A stretch of 64,000 nt of DNA from Vreelandella stevensii S18214 (GCF_000275725.1 NZ_AJTS01000013.1:1-64000), one strand, 5' to 3'. Positions 48,395 to 57,797 are shown, counted from the stretch's first letter. Translations and numbers: made by a program. The notes: generated by a model from the letters alone, not told the origin.

Positions 48395-48919
48395 CTAGCT
48401 CGGCGCGTTGCCCAGGCTGACCAGCCGCTCACGACTCAGAGTGAGGTCTTCGTTTTTGTTCACACCAATGCCCTGGTCGATGATCTCTTGGGCGATCTGC
48501 TGTGCCTCTTCCAATGAGTGCATTACGAAGGTGCCGCACTGATATTCATTGAGTTCGGGAATGTCTTCCATGCGTTTGACGGCCAGCACGTCGTGCATGG
48601 CGGCCAGCCAGGCTTCGCTGACGCGGGATTCGCTGGGGCTTCCCAATAGGCTCATGTAGAAGCCAGTGCGGCAGCCCATGGGCGAAATGTCGATGATCTC
48701 GACGTGCTCGTCATTGAGATGCTGGCGCATGAAGCCTGCGAATAGATGTTCCAGCGTGTGAATGCCCTTTTCGCCCATCATAGTGTCATTGGGCTTGTTG
48801 AAGCGCAGGTCGAAAACGGTGATGGTGTCGCCGGAAGGCGAAGTCATGGTTTTGGCAACCCGCACGGCGGGGGCATTCATGATGGTGTGGTCGACGGTAA
48901 AACTATCAAGTAGTGGCAT
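48395..48919 (-). CDS. luxS: S-ribosylhomocysteine lyase LuxS
   Basis: A 174-residue metalloenzyme that makes homocysteine and the AI-2 precursor DPD. The metal ligands are His54 and His58 in HTLEHLF and Cys128 in EYQCGTF; Cys83 in [11 protein letters not shown] is the catalytic thiol. The ATG at 48919 ([20 protein letters not shown]) matches the family start and follows GGAGG. It lies downstream of thrS on the same strand. Confidence 0.95.
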   Translation of the reverse strand: MPLLDSFTVDHTIMNAPAVRVAKTMTSPSGDTITVFDLRFNKPNDTMMGEKGIHTLEHLFAGFMRQHLNDEHVEIIDISPMGCRTGFYMSLLGSPSESRVSEAWLAAMHDVLAVKRMEDIPELNEYQCGTFVMHSLEEAQQIAQEIIDQGIGVNKNEDLTLSRERLVSLGNAPS

Positions 48920-49063
48920 GTTGCCTCCAGGTGACGGTAAACGGTATGGCATGGTACCACGATAGCCACTGGCCAGCGGCTCACGGGCTTCTCGTGGTTG
49001 GGGGTCCACCCGCTCCCGCTGGCGCTTCAGTCGTGAATGAGATAGATCAATCAGTCTCTGCTT

Positions 49064-51079
49064 TCATACCGTTTCTTCTGTGTGGATGGGAGCGCGAAGG
49101 CGTTGTAGGCGTTCGGCTTGCGCCCGTTGCCGCGCTGCAAGGTCGGGGGGCTGGGTATGATCTGCCAACAGGCGGATGGCCGCATCTACCTGCAACGTTC
49201 CCAGTTCCGTGCCGTCCCGTTGACGCAGAGTGACGCTACCTTCCGCAGCTTCGCGTTTGCCGACGATCAGCAGAAACGGTAGGCATTGCAGCGTCTGTTC
49301 ACGGATTTTATAGCCGATCTTCTCATTGCGAACGTCAGCGTGAGCGCGAATGCCTGCGCCGCAAAGAGCTTCTGCCAGCGTAGTGGCATAGTCCGCCTGC
49401 GCCTCGGTGATCGACAGAACGACCGCTTGTCGAGGGGCCAGCCAGGGCGGCAGCTTGCCAGCATGATGCTCGATCAGAATGCCCATGAAACGCTCCAGAG
49501 AGCCGAACAGCGCGCGGTGTAAAAGTACCGGACGCTGCCGTTGGCCCTGTTCGTCGATGTAGTCGAGGCCGAAGCGCTCGGGAAGGTTCATGTCCACTTG
49601 CAAAGTGCCGCATTGCCAGTCGCGGCCAATGGCATCACGCAGCACGAACTCCAGCTTGGGGCCGTAGAAGGCCCCCTCGCCGGGGTTGATCTGGTACGGC
49701 AGGTCCATGCTGTCGAGGGACGTGGTCAGCGCGTCCTCGAGCTGATCCCATAGGGCATCACTGCCCATGCGGTTGGTGGGACGGGTAGACAGTTTCAGAT
49801 TCACGTCTTCGAAACCGAACTCGCGATAGATATCGAGCACCAGCGCCACGACGCGGCGGCACTCTTCGTTCATTTGCGCGGGGGTGCAGTAGATATGGGC
49901 ATCGTCCTGGGTGAAGTGCCGAACACGCAGCAGCCCGTGGAGCGCCCCCGAAGGCTCGTAACGATGTACCTTGCCAAACTCTCCCATGCGAATGGGCAGG
50001 TCTCGATAGCTCTTCAGACCGTGACGAAACAGCAGCACACTGCCGGGGCAGTTCATGGGTTTGAGTGCCAGGGCACGGCCGTCTTCCGTGTTCGTGGTGA
50101 ACATGTGCTCCTGATAGTTGTGCCAGTGCCCAGAGGTTTCCCATAGGCTGCGGTCCATCATGTCGGGCGTATTGACCTCGACGTAGCCACTGCTCTGCTG
50201 GCGGCGTCGCATGTAGCTGATCAATGTCTGCAGTACCGTCCAGCCATCGGGGTGCCAGAAGACCGAGCCCGGGGCTTCTTCTTGAAAGTGGAAGAGCCCA
50301 AGCTGGCGCCCCAGGCGCCGGTGGTCGCGTTTTTCTGCTTCTTCCAGGCGTTGCAGATGCGCCTTGAGCGCCTTGCGGTCTGCCCAGGCAGTGCCGTAGA
50401 TACGCTGCAACTGTGCGTTGCGTGCGTCACCTCGCCAATAGGCCCCCGACAGTTTGGTCAGCGTAAAGTGCTTGAGAAACCGGGTGTTGGGCACGTGGGG
50501 GCCGCGGCACATGTCGACGTATTCCTGATGGAAGTAGAGCCCCAGATAGTGTTCATCCGGCAGCTCTTCGATCAAGCGCTGCTTATAGCTTTCGCCACGC
50601 TGACGAAAGAGCGTTAGCGCGTCATCTCTGGCAACACGCTGCTTGCCGACCTCGTACTCCTGGTCGATCAGCGCTTTCATGCGCGTTTCGATGGCGGCCA
50701 TATCCTCCGGCGTGAAGGGGCGCGCGTAGGCAATATCGTAATAGAAGCCATCTTCGATGACGGGGCCGATCACCATTTCAGCTTCTGGGTAGAGCTGTTT
50801 GACGGCGTGCCCAAGCAGATGAGCGCAGGAGTGGCGGATGATATCGAGACCGTCAGGATCCTGATCGGTAATGACGACAACCTCGGCATCCTGGGTGATG
50901 GGATCGCAGGCATCGACCCACTCGCCGTTGACGCGGCCGGCCAACGTGCGGCGTGCCAGGCCCGGGCCAATGGCAGCGGCTACGTTGGCCACGCTGGTAG
51001 GAGATGCCAACTGGAGCTGTTGCTGGTCCGGCAGGGTGATCGTGACGAGTGTGTCTGGCGCCTGGGGCGTATGGGGCAT
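49064..51079 (-). CDS. thrS: threonyl-tRNA synthetase
   Basis: A 671-residue ThrRS. The TGS domain (about 10-75), editing domain with [11 protein letters not shown] and [11 protein letters not shown], and class II core are all present. The zinc ligands Cys (MNCPGS), His (DDAHIYC) and His (LLHRALFGS) are kept, followed by the anticodon-binding domain. A GTG at 51136 inside the cysS end would add 19 residues; the ATG at 51079 is preferred. It is not next to infC-rpmI-rplT, the usual thrS setting, so it may be a second copy. Confidence 0.92.
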   Translation of the reverse strand: MPHTPQAPDTLVTITLPDQQQLQLASPTSVANVAAAIGPGLARRTLAGRVNGEWVDACDPITQDAEVVVITDQDPDGLDIIRHSCAHLLGHAVKQLYPEAEMVIGPVIEDGFYYDIAYARPFTPEDMAAIETRMKALIDQEYEVGKQRVARDDALTLFRQRGESYKQRLIEELPDEHYLGLYFHQEYVDMCRGPHVPNTRFLKHFTLTKLSGAYWRGDARNAQLQRIYGTAWADRKALKAHLQRLEEAEKRDHRRLGRQLGLFHFQEEAPGSVFWHPDGWTVLQTLISYMRRRQQSSGYVEVNTPDMMDRSLWETSGHWHNYQEHMFTTNTEDGRALALKPMNCPGSVLLFRHGLKSYRDLPIRMGEFGKVHRYEPSGALHGLLRVRHFTQDDAHIYCTPAQMNEECRRVVALVLDIYREFGFEDVNLKLSTRPTNRMGSDALWDQLEDALTTSLDSMDLPYQINPGEGAFYGPKLEFVLRDAIGRDWQCGTLQVDMNLPERFGLDYIDEQGQRQRPVLLHRALFGSLERFMGILIEHHAGKLPPWLAPRQAVVLSITEAQADYATTLAEALCGAGIRAHADVRNEKIGYKIREQTLQCLPFLLIVGKREAAEGSVTLRQRDGTELGTLQVDAAIRLLADHTQPPDLAARQRAQAERLQRLRAPIHTEETV

Positions 51080-51120
51080 GTGGAGCTTCTCATGGTCAGT
51101 GGTAACGGGCGGAGTAACGT

Positions 51121-52485
51121 TCAGTGTGGCTGCCACCGGGGGCCTTCGGGGGTGTCGCGTACCTCGGCACCCAGTTGCCAGATGGCATCACGCAGCGCAT
51201 CCGCCCGAGCGAAGTCGCCCTGTCGCCGGGCTTCTGCACGCTCCGCCATGAGTGTTTCTATCTGCCGGGCGGGTAGCGCTGGTTGAGAGGGAGCCAGCGC
51301 GCGTGTAGGCGTTTGTTGCAGGAGCCCAAGCAACCGCGCCGACGCTAGTAGCTTGCCCTTGGCGCGTGCCCGCTGGGTATCGTTGTCGGCATCTTCCAGC
51401 GCGCTGCGCAGTTCTTGAAGGCGAGTAAGCGCCTCAGAGACGTTGAGGTCGCTTCGTAGCGCCTCCAGCAGTCTGGTGTCCGGCTGAGCGGAATGTTCGA
51501 CGGCCAGCGTTTCTACCTCTGCCAGGGGGCGATAGAGCCGGGTCAAGGTGTGGCGTGCTCGTGACAGGCGCTCGTCATTCCAGTCCAGTGGGCGGCGGTA
51601 GTGGGTCGAAAGCAGAGCCAGACGGATCGCTTCGCCAGGGGCCTGGGAGAGCAGGTCGCGCACGAGCAGAACATTGCCCAGAGACTTCGACATTTTTTGT
51701 CCATCCACCGTGACAAAACTGTTGTGTACCCAGGTATGGCAATACAGCGTGTCGTGAGCGCACGTCCCTTGGGCAATTTCGTTTTCGTGGTGGGGGAAGA
51801 TCAGATCCTGACCTCCACCGTGAATATCGATGGTCGTTCCCAGGTGCTGTCCGATCATGGCGCTGCACTCCACGTGCCAGCCGGGACGACCACGCCCCCA
51901 AGGGCTGTCCCAGCCGGGTTGATCCGGCGCAGAGGGTTTCCACAAGACGAAGTCCAGAGGGTCGCGTTTGTAGGGAGCGACCTCTACCCTGGCGCCCGCC
52001 AACATGTCGTCAGGGCGACGCCGTGAGAGTGCGCCATACGCCTGATAAGACGCAACGTGAAAAAGCACATGCCCCTGAGCTACGTAGGCATGTCCGCGTT
52101 CGATCAGCGTTTCGATCAGTGTCACGATGGCGGGAATGTGGTCCGTTACTCGGGGCTCCAGATCGGGAGCCAGCACGCCCAGCGCTTGCATGTCTTCATG
52201 GTAAGCGGCAATGAAACGCTCCGTGATGGTGTGAATGGGCACATTAGCAGCCGAGGCGGCCGCGTTGATCTTGTCATCCACATCGGTGAAGTTGCGCGCA
52301 TAAATCACCTTTGGGTAGTCGTGACGCAGCACGCGAGAGAGCAGATCGAACACGACGGCAGGACGCGCATTACCGATATGCGCGTAGTTGTAGACAGTTG
52401 GGCCGCATACGTAGAGCGTCACCTGATCGGGCCGTTGGGTACGCAAGCGTTCGCGTTGGCGCGTCAGCGTGTTGAAGAGTTCCAT
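51121..52485 (-). CDS. cysS: cysteinyl-tRNA synthetase
   Basis: A 454-residue class I CysRS. The HIGH-like motif is [18 protein letters not shown] is intact ([11 protein letters not shown]), and zinc ligands are visible at [13 protein letters not shown] and PHHENEIAQ. It is 41 bases upstream of thrS and probably co-transcribed with it. Short 13-bp direct repeats occupy its leader. Confidence 0.95.
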   Translation of the reverse strand: MELFNTLTRQRERLRTQRPDQVTLYVCGPTVYNYAHIGNARPAVVFDLLSRVLRHDYPKVIYARNFTDVDDKINAAASAANVPIHTITERFIAAYHEDMQALGVLAPDLEPRVTDHIPAIVTLIETLIERGHAYVAQGHVLFHVASYQAYGALSRRRPDDMLAGARVEVAPYKRDPLDFVLWKPSAPDQPGWDSPWGRGRPGWHVECSAMIGQHLGTTIDIHGGGQDLIFPHHENEIAQGTCAHDTLYCHTWVHNSFVTVDGQKMSKSLGNVLLVRDLLSQAPGEAIRLALLSTHYRRPLDWNDERLSRARHTLTRLYRPLAEVETLAVEHSAQPDTRLLEALRSDLNVSEALTRLQELRSALEDADNDTQRARAKGKLLASARLLGLLQQTPTRALAPSQPALPARQIETLMAERAEARRQGDFARADALRDAIWQLGAEVRDTPEGPRWQPH

Positions 52486-52504
52486 GGATGTCCTGTGTTA
52501 AAGG

Positions 52505-52536
52505 GCTATGTCAACGAGCTATGTCAACGAGCTATG
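52505..52536. repeat. 13-bp direct repeats in the cysS leader
   Basis: GCTATGTCAACGA occurs twice in tandem (52505-52517, 52518-52530) followed by a partial GCTATG. Read toward cysS each unit contains TTGACA, a perfect -35 hexamer, so the repeats may carry duplicated promoter elements. Confidence 0.75.
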
Positions 52537-52758
52537 GGTCAAAATTAATGGCCATTGACAGTTAAATTAATAAGCTAGCTACCTATTGGGCATAACCTTG
52601 CAATTTGCTTCAATTTACGCACATGCACTTGCGACCTCAAAATGCAACGTAAGCCCCGAATATCTCCATTATTGTCGCCGCCAGCCTTAGTTACAGCTGC
52701 TATGATGAATGAGATCGAAAACTGAAATCCCCCACTAGAATTGTTGACTGGAGTCAAA

Positions 52759-53133
52759 ATGAATAAAAAGCGGCCGGTTAATCTTGATATTCGAACCATT
52801 CAGCTTCCTCTCACGGCGCTTACATCGATTCTGCACCGGATTTCAGGAATTATGCTCTTTATTTTTCTGGGACTGATACTGTATATGCTGAGCAAATCGT
52901 TGGAGTCAGAAAAGGGTTTTAATGAAGTCAAGGAGATTTTTTCTTCACCTTTCGGCAAAGTTAGTTTCTGGTTGGTATACTCTTCATTTATTTATCATCT
53001 CGTAGCCGGAATTCGACACCTAGTTATGGATGTGGGTGTTGGTCATACTTTGAAAGGCAGCAATCGCGCCTCTACTATTGTTTTAGTAGTGTCGGGTGTT
53101 TTAATGGTTGCTGGCGCCGTATGGATTTGGTAG
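52759..53133 (+). CDS. sdhC: succinate dehydrogenase cytochrome b556 subunit, solitary
   Basis: A complete 124-residue SdhC-type membrane subunit with three hydrophobic helices (about 28-46, 70-90, 100-122). It begins MNKKRPVNLDIRTIQLPLTA and keeps the quinone-site residues Ser23 and Arg27 (SILHR) and the haem ligand His80 in IYHLVAGIRHLVMD. No sdhD, sdhA or sdhB lies beside it, and the surrounding DNA is visibly more AT-rich than the flanks. The ATG follows GGAG. It looks like an acquired stand-alone paralogue. Confidence 0.88.
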   Translation: MNKKRPVNLDIRTIQLPLTALTSILHRISGIMLFIFLGLILYMLSKSLESEKGFNEVKEIFSSPFGKVSFWLVYSSFIYHLVAGIRHLVMDVGVGHTLKGSNRASTIVLVVSGVLMVAGAVWIW

Positions 53134-53683
53134 CTGTGGAGTCGTAATGCGTATTTACAAGGACTAAAAGCGTCCTTTAAAGCTAACTTACGAAAGTATT
53201 TATAATCGACGGTTCACGCTTAAACGGTTGAATCCTTTCGGGCTTCCGAATAGCTGTTAGCTGAAAGCTATCATGAGCTAAGTTTTCTGTGCATCATCAA
53301 ATGTGTTAATGGGAGCGCCATAGTACTAGGTACAAATATGGCTCTAGGACAATGTTAGATGTTTTGGATTTTGAGGCGGATCGCTCTTATCGAAGATCGT
53401 CTAATTCGCTCTGAAGCGCAGGTTTTTTGAAACTATCACCTGGTTGGCACACTGTGCGAATCAACATCAGATATGAGAAAGCCAATCAGGTGAACACTAC
53501 CCTCGAGGGCTCATCTGTCCAGTTAAAGCCTCGAGTCTTTCTGGGTGCGCAAAAGACAAGAAGGTTATATGGGAAAATTATGAGGCCTGGATACCATGCG
53601 TCATGGGCGTGCCGATGCTGTGAGTGACAGAGCGAGAAGCAAGTGAAAGTCCCTGAAGTAGGGGCGGGATGCGCCCGAGTGGC
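53134..53683. other. AT-rich stretch without a recognisable gene
   Basis: No convincing coding frame. AAGGAC/GTCCTT form a 6-bp stem at 53159-53177 after sdhC, and GGGCG/CGCCC form another near 53661-53675 beside an AGTCCCTGAAGTAGGGGC fold. The stretch from about 53540 (GTGCGCAAAAG) looks structured and might be the edge of a mobile element, but no end repeats or enzyme gene identify one. Confidence 0.5.
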
Positions 53684-53812
53684 ATTTTTTGTCTTAAGGT
53701 AGATCGCGTAGCTGTTCTTCAGAATAATCTTCAGAGCGTTGACGACAGCCATCGCTGTGCATTCCTCAAGAATAGAATGTGTCGGAAGGGTGGCGTCATT
53801 GGTGTTAGTCAT
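53684..53812 (-). pseudogene. dps: dps, 5' fragment (DNA-protection ferritin)
   Basis: The first 43 codons of a Dps-type protein, MTNTNDATLPTHSILEECTA then MAVVNALKIILKNSYAIYLKTKN, the usual first helix leading to the HWN/HWH motif. Identity breaks exactly after TKN at 53684; beyond it the frame runs into unrelated sequence, and the ferroxidase residues are missing. The gene is therefore cut by whatever joined the two DNA types here. It has the same orientation as most genes to its right. Confidence 0.65.
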
Positions 53813-53993
53813 CGCTTAGGATTTCTCAATCTGGCTTACACGGGCGCCTGTACCGATATCCCCGCGGATGGCGACGTATCGATGTTGAATTCCTCGCCAG
53901 ACGAAGTGCAATGAGCTGCGGCTATAGGCTTGCGCAGCCTTAGATAGCCGGCCGTCGCAGGCGCGCCGGTTGGCCGGGATCTTCTTCTGCCCG

Positions 53994-54269
53994 TCAGGTG
54001 TCCGGTCGGAACTCCAGCACGAACGCTACGACCTTTTCGGCGGACATTTCGCACGGCTTCAACAATGTCCTATCTGATGTAACGCGGAAGAGGTTGAAGC
54101 TGACAATGTCAGTCCCGTCCAACTCCCTGGCGAACAGACTGTTGCGACGTCCGTCCCCAGATCGCCGGACGATCAAGCTGAAACGCCGGCCTTCATAAGT
54201 CCCTTCTCTGTATCCCTCCGCAAGCTTCGCGAAAGCGGCATCGAACTCGGAATGCTCCATGTCATCCAT
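53994..54269 (-). CDS. conserved hypothetical protein, 91 residues
   Basis: A small soluble alpha/beta-looking protein: EFDAAFAKLAEGYREGTYEG, RRFSLIVRRSGDGRRNSLFA, then IVSFNLFRVTSDRTLLKPCE and VVAFVLEFRPDT. There is no signal peptide or membrane helix. I do not recognise a named family, but the composition and codon pattern look like a genuine gene. It is probably transcribed after the DUF427 gene. Confidence 0.6.
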   Translation of the reverse strand: MDDMEHSEFDAAFAKLAEGYREGTYEGRRFSLIVRRSGDGRRNSLFARELDGTDIVSFNLFRVTSDRTLLKPCEMSAEKVVAFVLEFRPDT

Positions 54270-54429
54270 CCTTATTGATAGAACAGAGGCGCGGCGGGTG
54301 CGAGACCGCCAGTGCCGGGTCGCGCTAAGGTGCCGGGCAGATTCCTGCAGCCGACGAGGCCCGGGGTGGGCAGGATAATTGAGATGTCGGCGCCCGCATG
54401 GCTATCAGCGAAGTCGTCCGTCCAGTCTG

Positions 54430-54711
54430 CTAGGCAACGTCCACGCCTTTCCAGAAAGCGATGTAATCCCGGATACCCTCGGCATCCGGAGTGGGGGCGG
54501 GATAGGTCCAAGCGGCGTTCACGTTGAGCGCGTCACCCGCGCGAACATGAAAGAAGCGCGCGGCGCCTTTGATCGGACAGACAGATGTGTGCGGGCTCAT
54601 CTCAAGCAGGCTCAGGTCGACTCCTGACGGTGGGAAGTAGTGATTTCCCTCGACGATGACTGTTTCGTCGCTTGTGGCGATAGTAGTGTCTTTCCAGATG
54701 GCTGAGACCAA
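54430..54711 (-). CDS. DUF427 domain protein
   Basis: A 93-residue DUF427 protein. The family pattern CPIKGAARFFHVRAGD, AAWTYPAPTPDAEGI and DYIAFWKGVDV is clear. Function is unknown; relatives occur widely in Actinobacteria and Alphaproteobacteria, often beside redox enzymes. It lies next to a glutaredoxin gene in the same direction. Confidence 0.85.
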   Translation of the reverse strand: MVSAIWKDTTIATSDETVIVEGNHYFPPSGVDLSLLEMSPHTSVCPIKGAARFFHVRAGDALNVNAAWTYPAPTPDAEGIRDYIAFWKGVDVA

Positions 54712-54778
54712 CGGACTCTCCTTTTGTATTCATCAACCGGCGAAGGCTCGCGGGCTGGCTGCCCCAAGCCGCACCTCC

Positions 54779-55051
54779 TCAGGTGGCAGGCGGGTTGCGC
54801 CCGAGAAGTTTGTCGAGCTCGCCTCTGACATCGAGCGCGAATAGCTCATCGGAGCCACCGATAAGGGTGCCATTGATGAAGATCTGCGGCACGGAGCTTC
54901 GCCCCGACGCTTCCGCCATGGCCTGCCGGTGAGCCGGATCCGCCTCAATATCGAGCTCCTTCCATCGCACGCCCTTTTCCTTGAGGAGCGCCTTCGCTCG
55001 GCGGCAGAACGGGCACCAATTCGTGGTGTACAGCAATACATCAGTTGTCAT
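54779..55051 (-). CDS. grxC: glutaredoxin (GrxC type)
   Basis: A 90-residue dithiol glutaredoxin. The active site is Cys13-Pro-Phe-Cys16 (TTNWCPFCRRAKALL), the cis-proline is in SSVPQIFINGTLIGGSDEL, giving a complete thioredoxin fold. It reduces protein and glutathione mixed disulfides. It heads a minus-strand group with DUF427 and the hypothetical gene. Confidence 0.93.
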   Translation of the reverse strand: MTTDVLLYTTNWCPFCRRAKALLKEKGVRWKELDIEADPAHRQAMAEASGRSSVPQIFINGTLIGGSDELFALDVRGELDKLLGRNPPAT

Positions 55052-55451
55052 ATTGCATCTCCGGCAGTTGCACGCGGATCGCTGTCATGGCGTTGATCTC
55101 CAATTCGCGGCGTTCAAAGATGGCGACTGCACCTTGGCCGACATCGGAGCAGATGCTGACGATTGGCCGCTATCCAGGCGACATGGCCCAAAGTGCTTTC
55201 ACCGCCAGGCAGAGGCCGCACGCGCCTCCTGTAGCGCCGAGCCGATGCTCTAAGGTAACCGAGCCTCGATTGGGACGGAAGCGGTCCCGCTCGAATCGCC
55301 CATCATGCTGGTCGAGCATATCAGGACGACGGATAGTGCAGGAACTTTCAAATTGAGCTTGATGTCGAGCCAGGTATCGCGAGCGAAGGCGTTCTAGAGG
55401 CCGGGGGGTACGAAGACTGTGTTCGGCAAAACGGTTCACGTTGATCGCCAA
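55041..55451 (-). pseudogene. possible decayed gene upstream of grxC
   Basis: One minus-strand frame stays open from 55451 to 55041 except for a single TAG at 55170-55172, and its natural stop overlaps the grxC start. The last 43 codons (with PIVSICSDVGQGAVAIFERR) read like protein; the earlier part is less convincing. I recognise no family. The rest of 55052-55504 shows nothing else. Confidence 0.25.
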
Positions 55452-55504
55452 AGCTTCCCAGGGCGCACGTCTACGATCGGCGCGACGTGAGATAGCTCGC
55501 GCCG

Positions 55505-56251
55505 CTAGCCCCCGTAGCGCTCCGTCTTGATGATGGAGGCGTCCAAGCCCGCCAGCAGCGCGCTATCGGTTGCGATGTTGACGAATCCGTTAGACCCGCA
55601 GACGAACACTTGCGTCGGCTTTCCCTGAAGCCTGGTTAGAATTTCTTGGACCATCATGCCGTCGATCCGTCGCGCAAAGTCCGATGCGCGAACCGGTTTC
55701 TCGCGCGTAATCGCGAGCGCCAGGACGAACGCCGGATCGCTGATTTCGATGCAATGAAGTTCTTCTGAGAAGAGAACGTCCTCGGCGGTTCGTGCGGACA
55801 GGAGCAACGCTGTCGGAACGGCTTGGGCCAATGCGCGGCGCTGCCGGATCATTGCCATCAACGGCACGAGGCCGGAGCCTCCCCCGATCAACAGAACCGG
55901 ATCTATGGCAGGCTCAGGCCAAAGGAAATGGCCACCGAGCGGACCGCGAACTTCGATTTCGTCACCAATCGCCGCGATGTCGTGAAAAAACGGCGAAACT
56001 TCGGCATCCGGCATGCGCTCGATAGCTATCTCGACGATCGGGGTCGAAACTGCCGATGACGCGATCGAGTAGCTGCGCATTGCACTGTAGCCGTCGGGCG
56101 CGGTCAGCCGGATATCGACGTGCTGACCTGCGGTGTGCGCGAACGGCTTGCTCAACCGAAGGAAGAAGCTCTTGATACTCGGTGTTTGCTGGATGATGTC
56201 GTCGATCACGCATGATTGCCACGAACGGACTTGCGCTTCGTTTTCAGTCAT
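55505..56251 (-). CDS. FAD-binding oxidoreductase (ferredoxin-reductase type)
   Basis: A 248-residue flavoprotein. The FAD contact motif is MRSYSIASS, the NAD(P)H-binding loop LLIGGGSGLVPLMAMIR, and the C terminus VFVCGSNGFVNIA ... KTERYGG is standard. No 2Fe-2S domain is attached, so electrons must go to a partner. Its start overlaps the molybdopterin oxidoreductase by eight bases; the two probably form an NAD(P)H-to-molybdenum electron pathway. The ATG at 56251 (MTENEAQVRSW) was chosen over an upstream in-frame codon. Confidence 0.87.
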   Translation of the reverse strand: MTENEAQVRSWQSCVIDDIIQQTPSIKSFFLRLSKPFAHTAGQHVDIRLTAPDGYSAMRSYSIASSAVSTPIVEIAIERMPDAEVSPFFHDIAAIGDEIEVRGPLGGHFLWPEPAIDPVLLIGGGSGLVPLMAMIRQRRALAQAVPTALLLSARTAEDVLFSEELHCIEISDPAFVLALAITREKPVRASDFARRIDGMMVQEILTRLQGKPTQVFVCGSNGFVNIATDSALLAGLDASIIKTERYGG

Positions 56252-56846
56252 GGGTGTATCGTTGTTCGCGCCACGGATCGCCGTAGATGTGATAGCCGTG
56301 CAGCTCCCAAAAGCCGGCCTCGTCACGCGTCGTGAATTGCAGCGCATTCACCCATTTGGCGGATTTCCAGAAGTAAAGGTGCGGCACTAGAAGACGCGCC
56401 GGCCCCCCATGATCGCGGGAAAGTGGCTTGCCCGCATAACTGAGGGCGACCATCGCTTTCCCGGAAAGCAGATCCGTCAGAGGGACGTTTGTCGAATAAT
56501 TATCGTAGCAGTGCGCCAAGACGAAATCGGTAGGCCGATCAAGCTCTGCATCTGCAAGGATGTCTTCAATGAGTACACCCTCCCAAACGGTATCCAGTTT
56601 GGACCAAGAGGTGACGCAGTGAATATCCTTTGTCACCTGGGTCTTTGGTAGAGTGTTGAATTCGCCCCAATTCCACGTTTTGACGGGCTTCGGACCAATT
56701 TTGACTGTGAATTTCCAGTCGGAGGGCTCTACCCTCGGCGTAGGGCCGGCCGACAGAACAGGGAAATCCTCCACCAGATGCTGACCTGGCGGAATCCGAT
56801 CGGACTGGTCGCCTGAACCGCGACCGGTGAAACCTCTGGTGACCAT
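56244..56846 (-). CDS. molybdopterin-dependent oxidoreductase (sulfite-oxidase fold)
   Basis: A 200-residue protein of the sulfite oxidase/YedY (MsrP) superfamily. The molybdenum-coordinating Cys77 lies in KDIHCVTSWSKLDTVWEG; ARLLVPHLYFWKSAKWV and the terminal GYHIYGDPWREQRY are typical of the small bacterial type. No Tat or Sec signal is seen, so it should be cytoplasmic, unlike MsrP. It precedes and overlaps a flavin reductase gene. A role in reducing sulfoxides or N-oxides is possible but unproven. The ATG at 56846 (MVTRGFTGRG) is preferred to 56891. Confidence 0.85.
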   Translation of the reverse strand: MVTRGFTGRGSGDQSDRIPPGQHLVEDFPVLSAGPTPRVEPSDWKFTVKIGPKPVKTWNWGEFNTLPKTQVTKDIHCVTSWSKLDTVWEGVLIEDILADAELDRPTDFVLAHCYDNYSTNVPLTDLLSGKAMVALSYAGKPLSRDHGGPARLLVPHLYFWKSAKWVNALQFTTRDEAGFWELHGYHIYGDPWREQRYTHD

Positions 56847-57313
56847 AGTGACCCCTCTTGCTCGATACGGCAGACCGAAGCCGGCCTTCATTTCAGTACT
56901 CTGCGTAAAGCATTTGCCCGCACATCCGCCGAATAAGCCAATCGACTAAAAATCAGATACAGATGCTCTATCATCGTAAAAAATCGCGTATCGAACATAG
57001 CGTCAGGCCAGCATGATTCCCAATACCCAATGGCTATAGGGTAGATAACCCCAAGGCTGCGTACGCTGATCTGCGGTATGCGGAGCGGAAGTTGCAGGTT
57101 CGCTCTCAAACGGATGGGCAGCGTGCAAAGCTCAAGGCTCACCAGCGCATGGTTGCCCAGTTCGCGCTCGCCGGCAGCTTGAGTATATTAAGGACGAAAT
57201 GTCGATCTGATCTATTCTGGCTTCAGGAAATAGGGAAAATAAGGTCGGACGTTCGCGCACCGTCGCGACGCGCGATCATCCACTAAGCTTCTGTATCGGG
57301 GTTGGAGGATCAG
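56847..57313. other. intergenic region, no supported gene
   Basis: A divergent gap between the minus-strand molybdoenzyme and the plus-strand redoxin. Short frames exist on both strands but none has a good ribosome-binding site or recognisable motif. It should hold two divergent promoters. Confidence 0.5.
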
Positions 57314-57784
57314 ATGAACGAGATCGAACGACAAGCGCCTGAGCTGCGGGTGCAAAAATGGATTGGCAAAGATGGGGAAAGTATCGCGCCGTTCAAACTG
57401 TCAGATATCGGGCCCGGCCCGAAAATCTTGTTTGCCTTCCAGCATTGGTGCCAAGGTTGCCATTTGCATGGGTTTCCGACGCTACAAAAGTTGCATGCAG
57501 CGTTGAGCTCAAAAGACGTGGGGTTCGCAGTGATCCAGACCGTCTTCGAAGGAACGCATGAGAATACCTTCGAGAAGTTGCGCGTGAACCAGCTCAAGTA
57601 TGAGCTTCCTATCGTTTTCGGTCACGACGAGCAACCGACCGGCTCGCCGTTTCCAACCTTCATGGAAGACTACCGCACACGAGGAACTCCGTGGTTTACG
57701 GTTATCGACGCTGGCGGTAGCATTGTTTTCTCGGACTTCCATCTCGACGCGGAGCGACTAGTGAAGCAACTTGAGCAAGGTTAA
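57314..57784 (+). CDS. thioredoxin-fold redoxin with CxxC
   Basis: A 156-residue AhpC/TSA-Redoxin-like protein. The active-site pair is Cys46 and Cys49 in FAFQHWCQGCHLHGFP, and the cis-proline region is TRGTPWFTVIDAGG. No signal peptide is present, so it is likely cytoplasmic. The ATG at 57314 follows GGAGG. It could be a peroxiredoxin-like or disulfide reductase enzyme. It is the only plus-strand island gene outside the IS. Confidence 0.8.
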   Translation: MNEIERQAPELRVQKWIGKDGESIAPFKLSDIGPGPKILFAFQHWCQGCHLHGFPTLQKLHAALSSKDVGFAVIQTVFEGTHENTFEKLRVNQLKYELPIVFGHDEQPTGSPFPTFMEDYRTRGTPWFTVIDAGGSIVFSDFHLDAERLVKQLEQG

Positions 57785-57797
57785 TCGTTGGAAGGTG

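Noticed and set aside
49064-52485. thrS and cysS as zinc-free, zinc-starvation paralogues
   Set aside because: All zinc ligands can be placed in both enzymes (ThrRS Cys/His/His, CysRS Cys/Cys/His), so there is no sign of zinc independence.
53540-53683. Firm assignment of a group II intron
   Set aside because: GTGCG and stem-rich sequence are suggestive only; no domain V, reverse transcriptase or second boundary could be recognised.
53486-53812. A 108-residue minus-strand protein as a single gene
   Set aside because: Only the first 43 residues look like protein (Dps); the remainder is read-through into unrelated DNA after the junction.
56888-57142. An 84-codon minus-strand frame before the molybdoenzyme
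   Set aside because: No motif, poor start context, and it overlaps the upstream extension of the molybdoenzyme; treated as non-coding.
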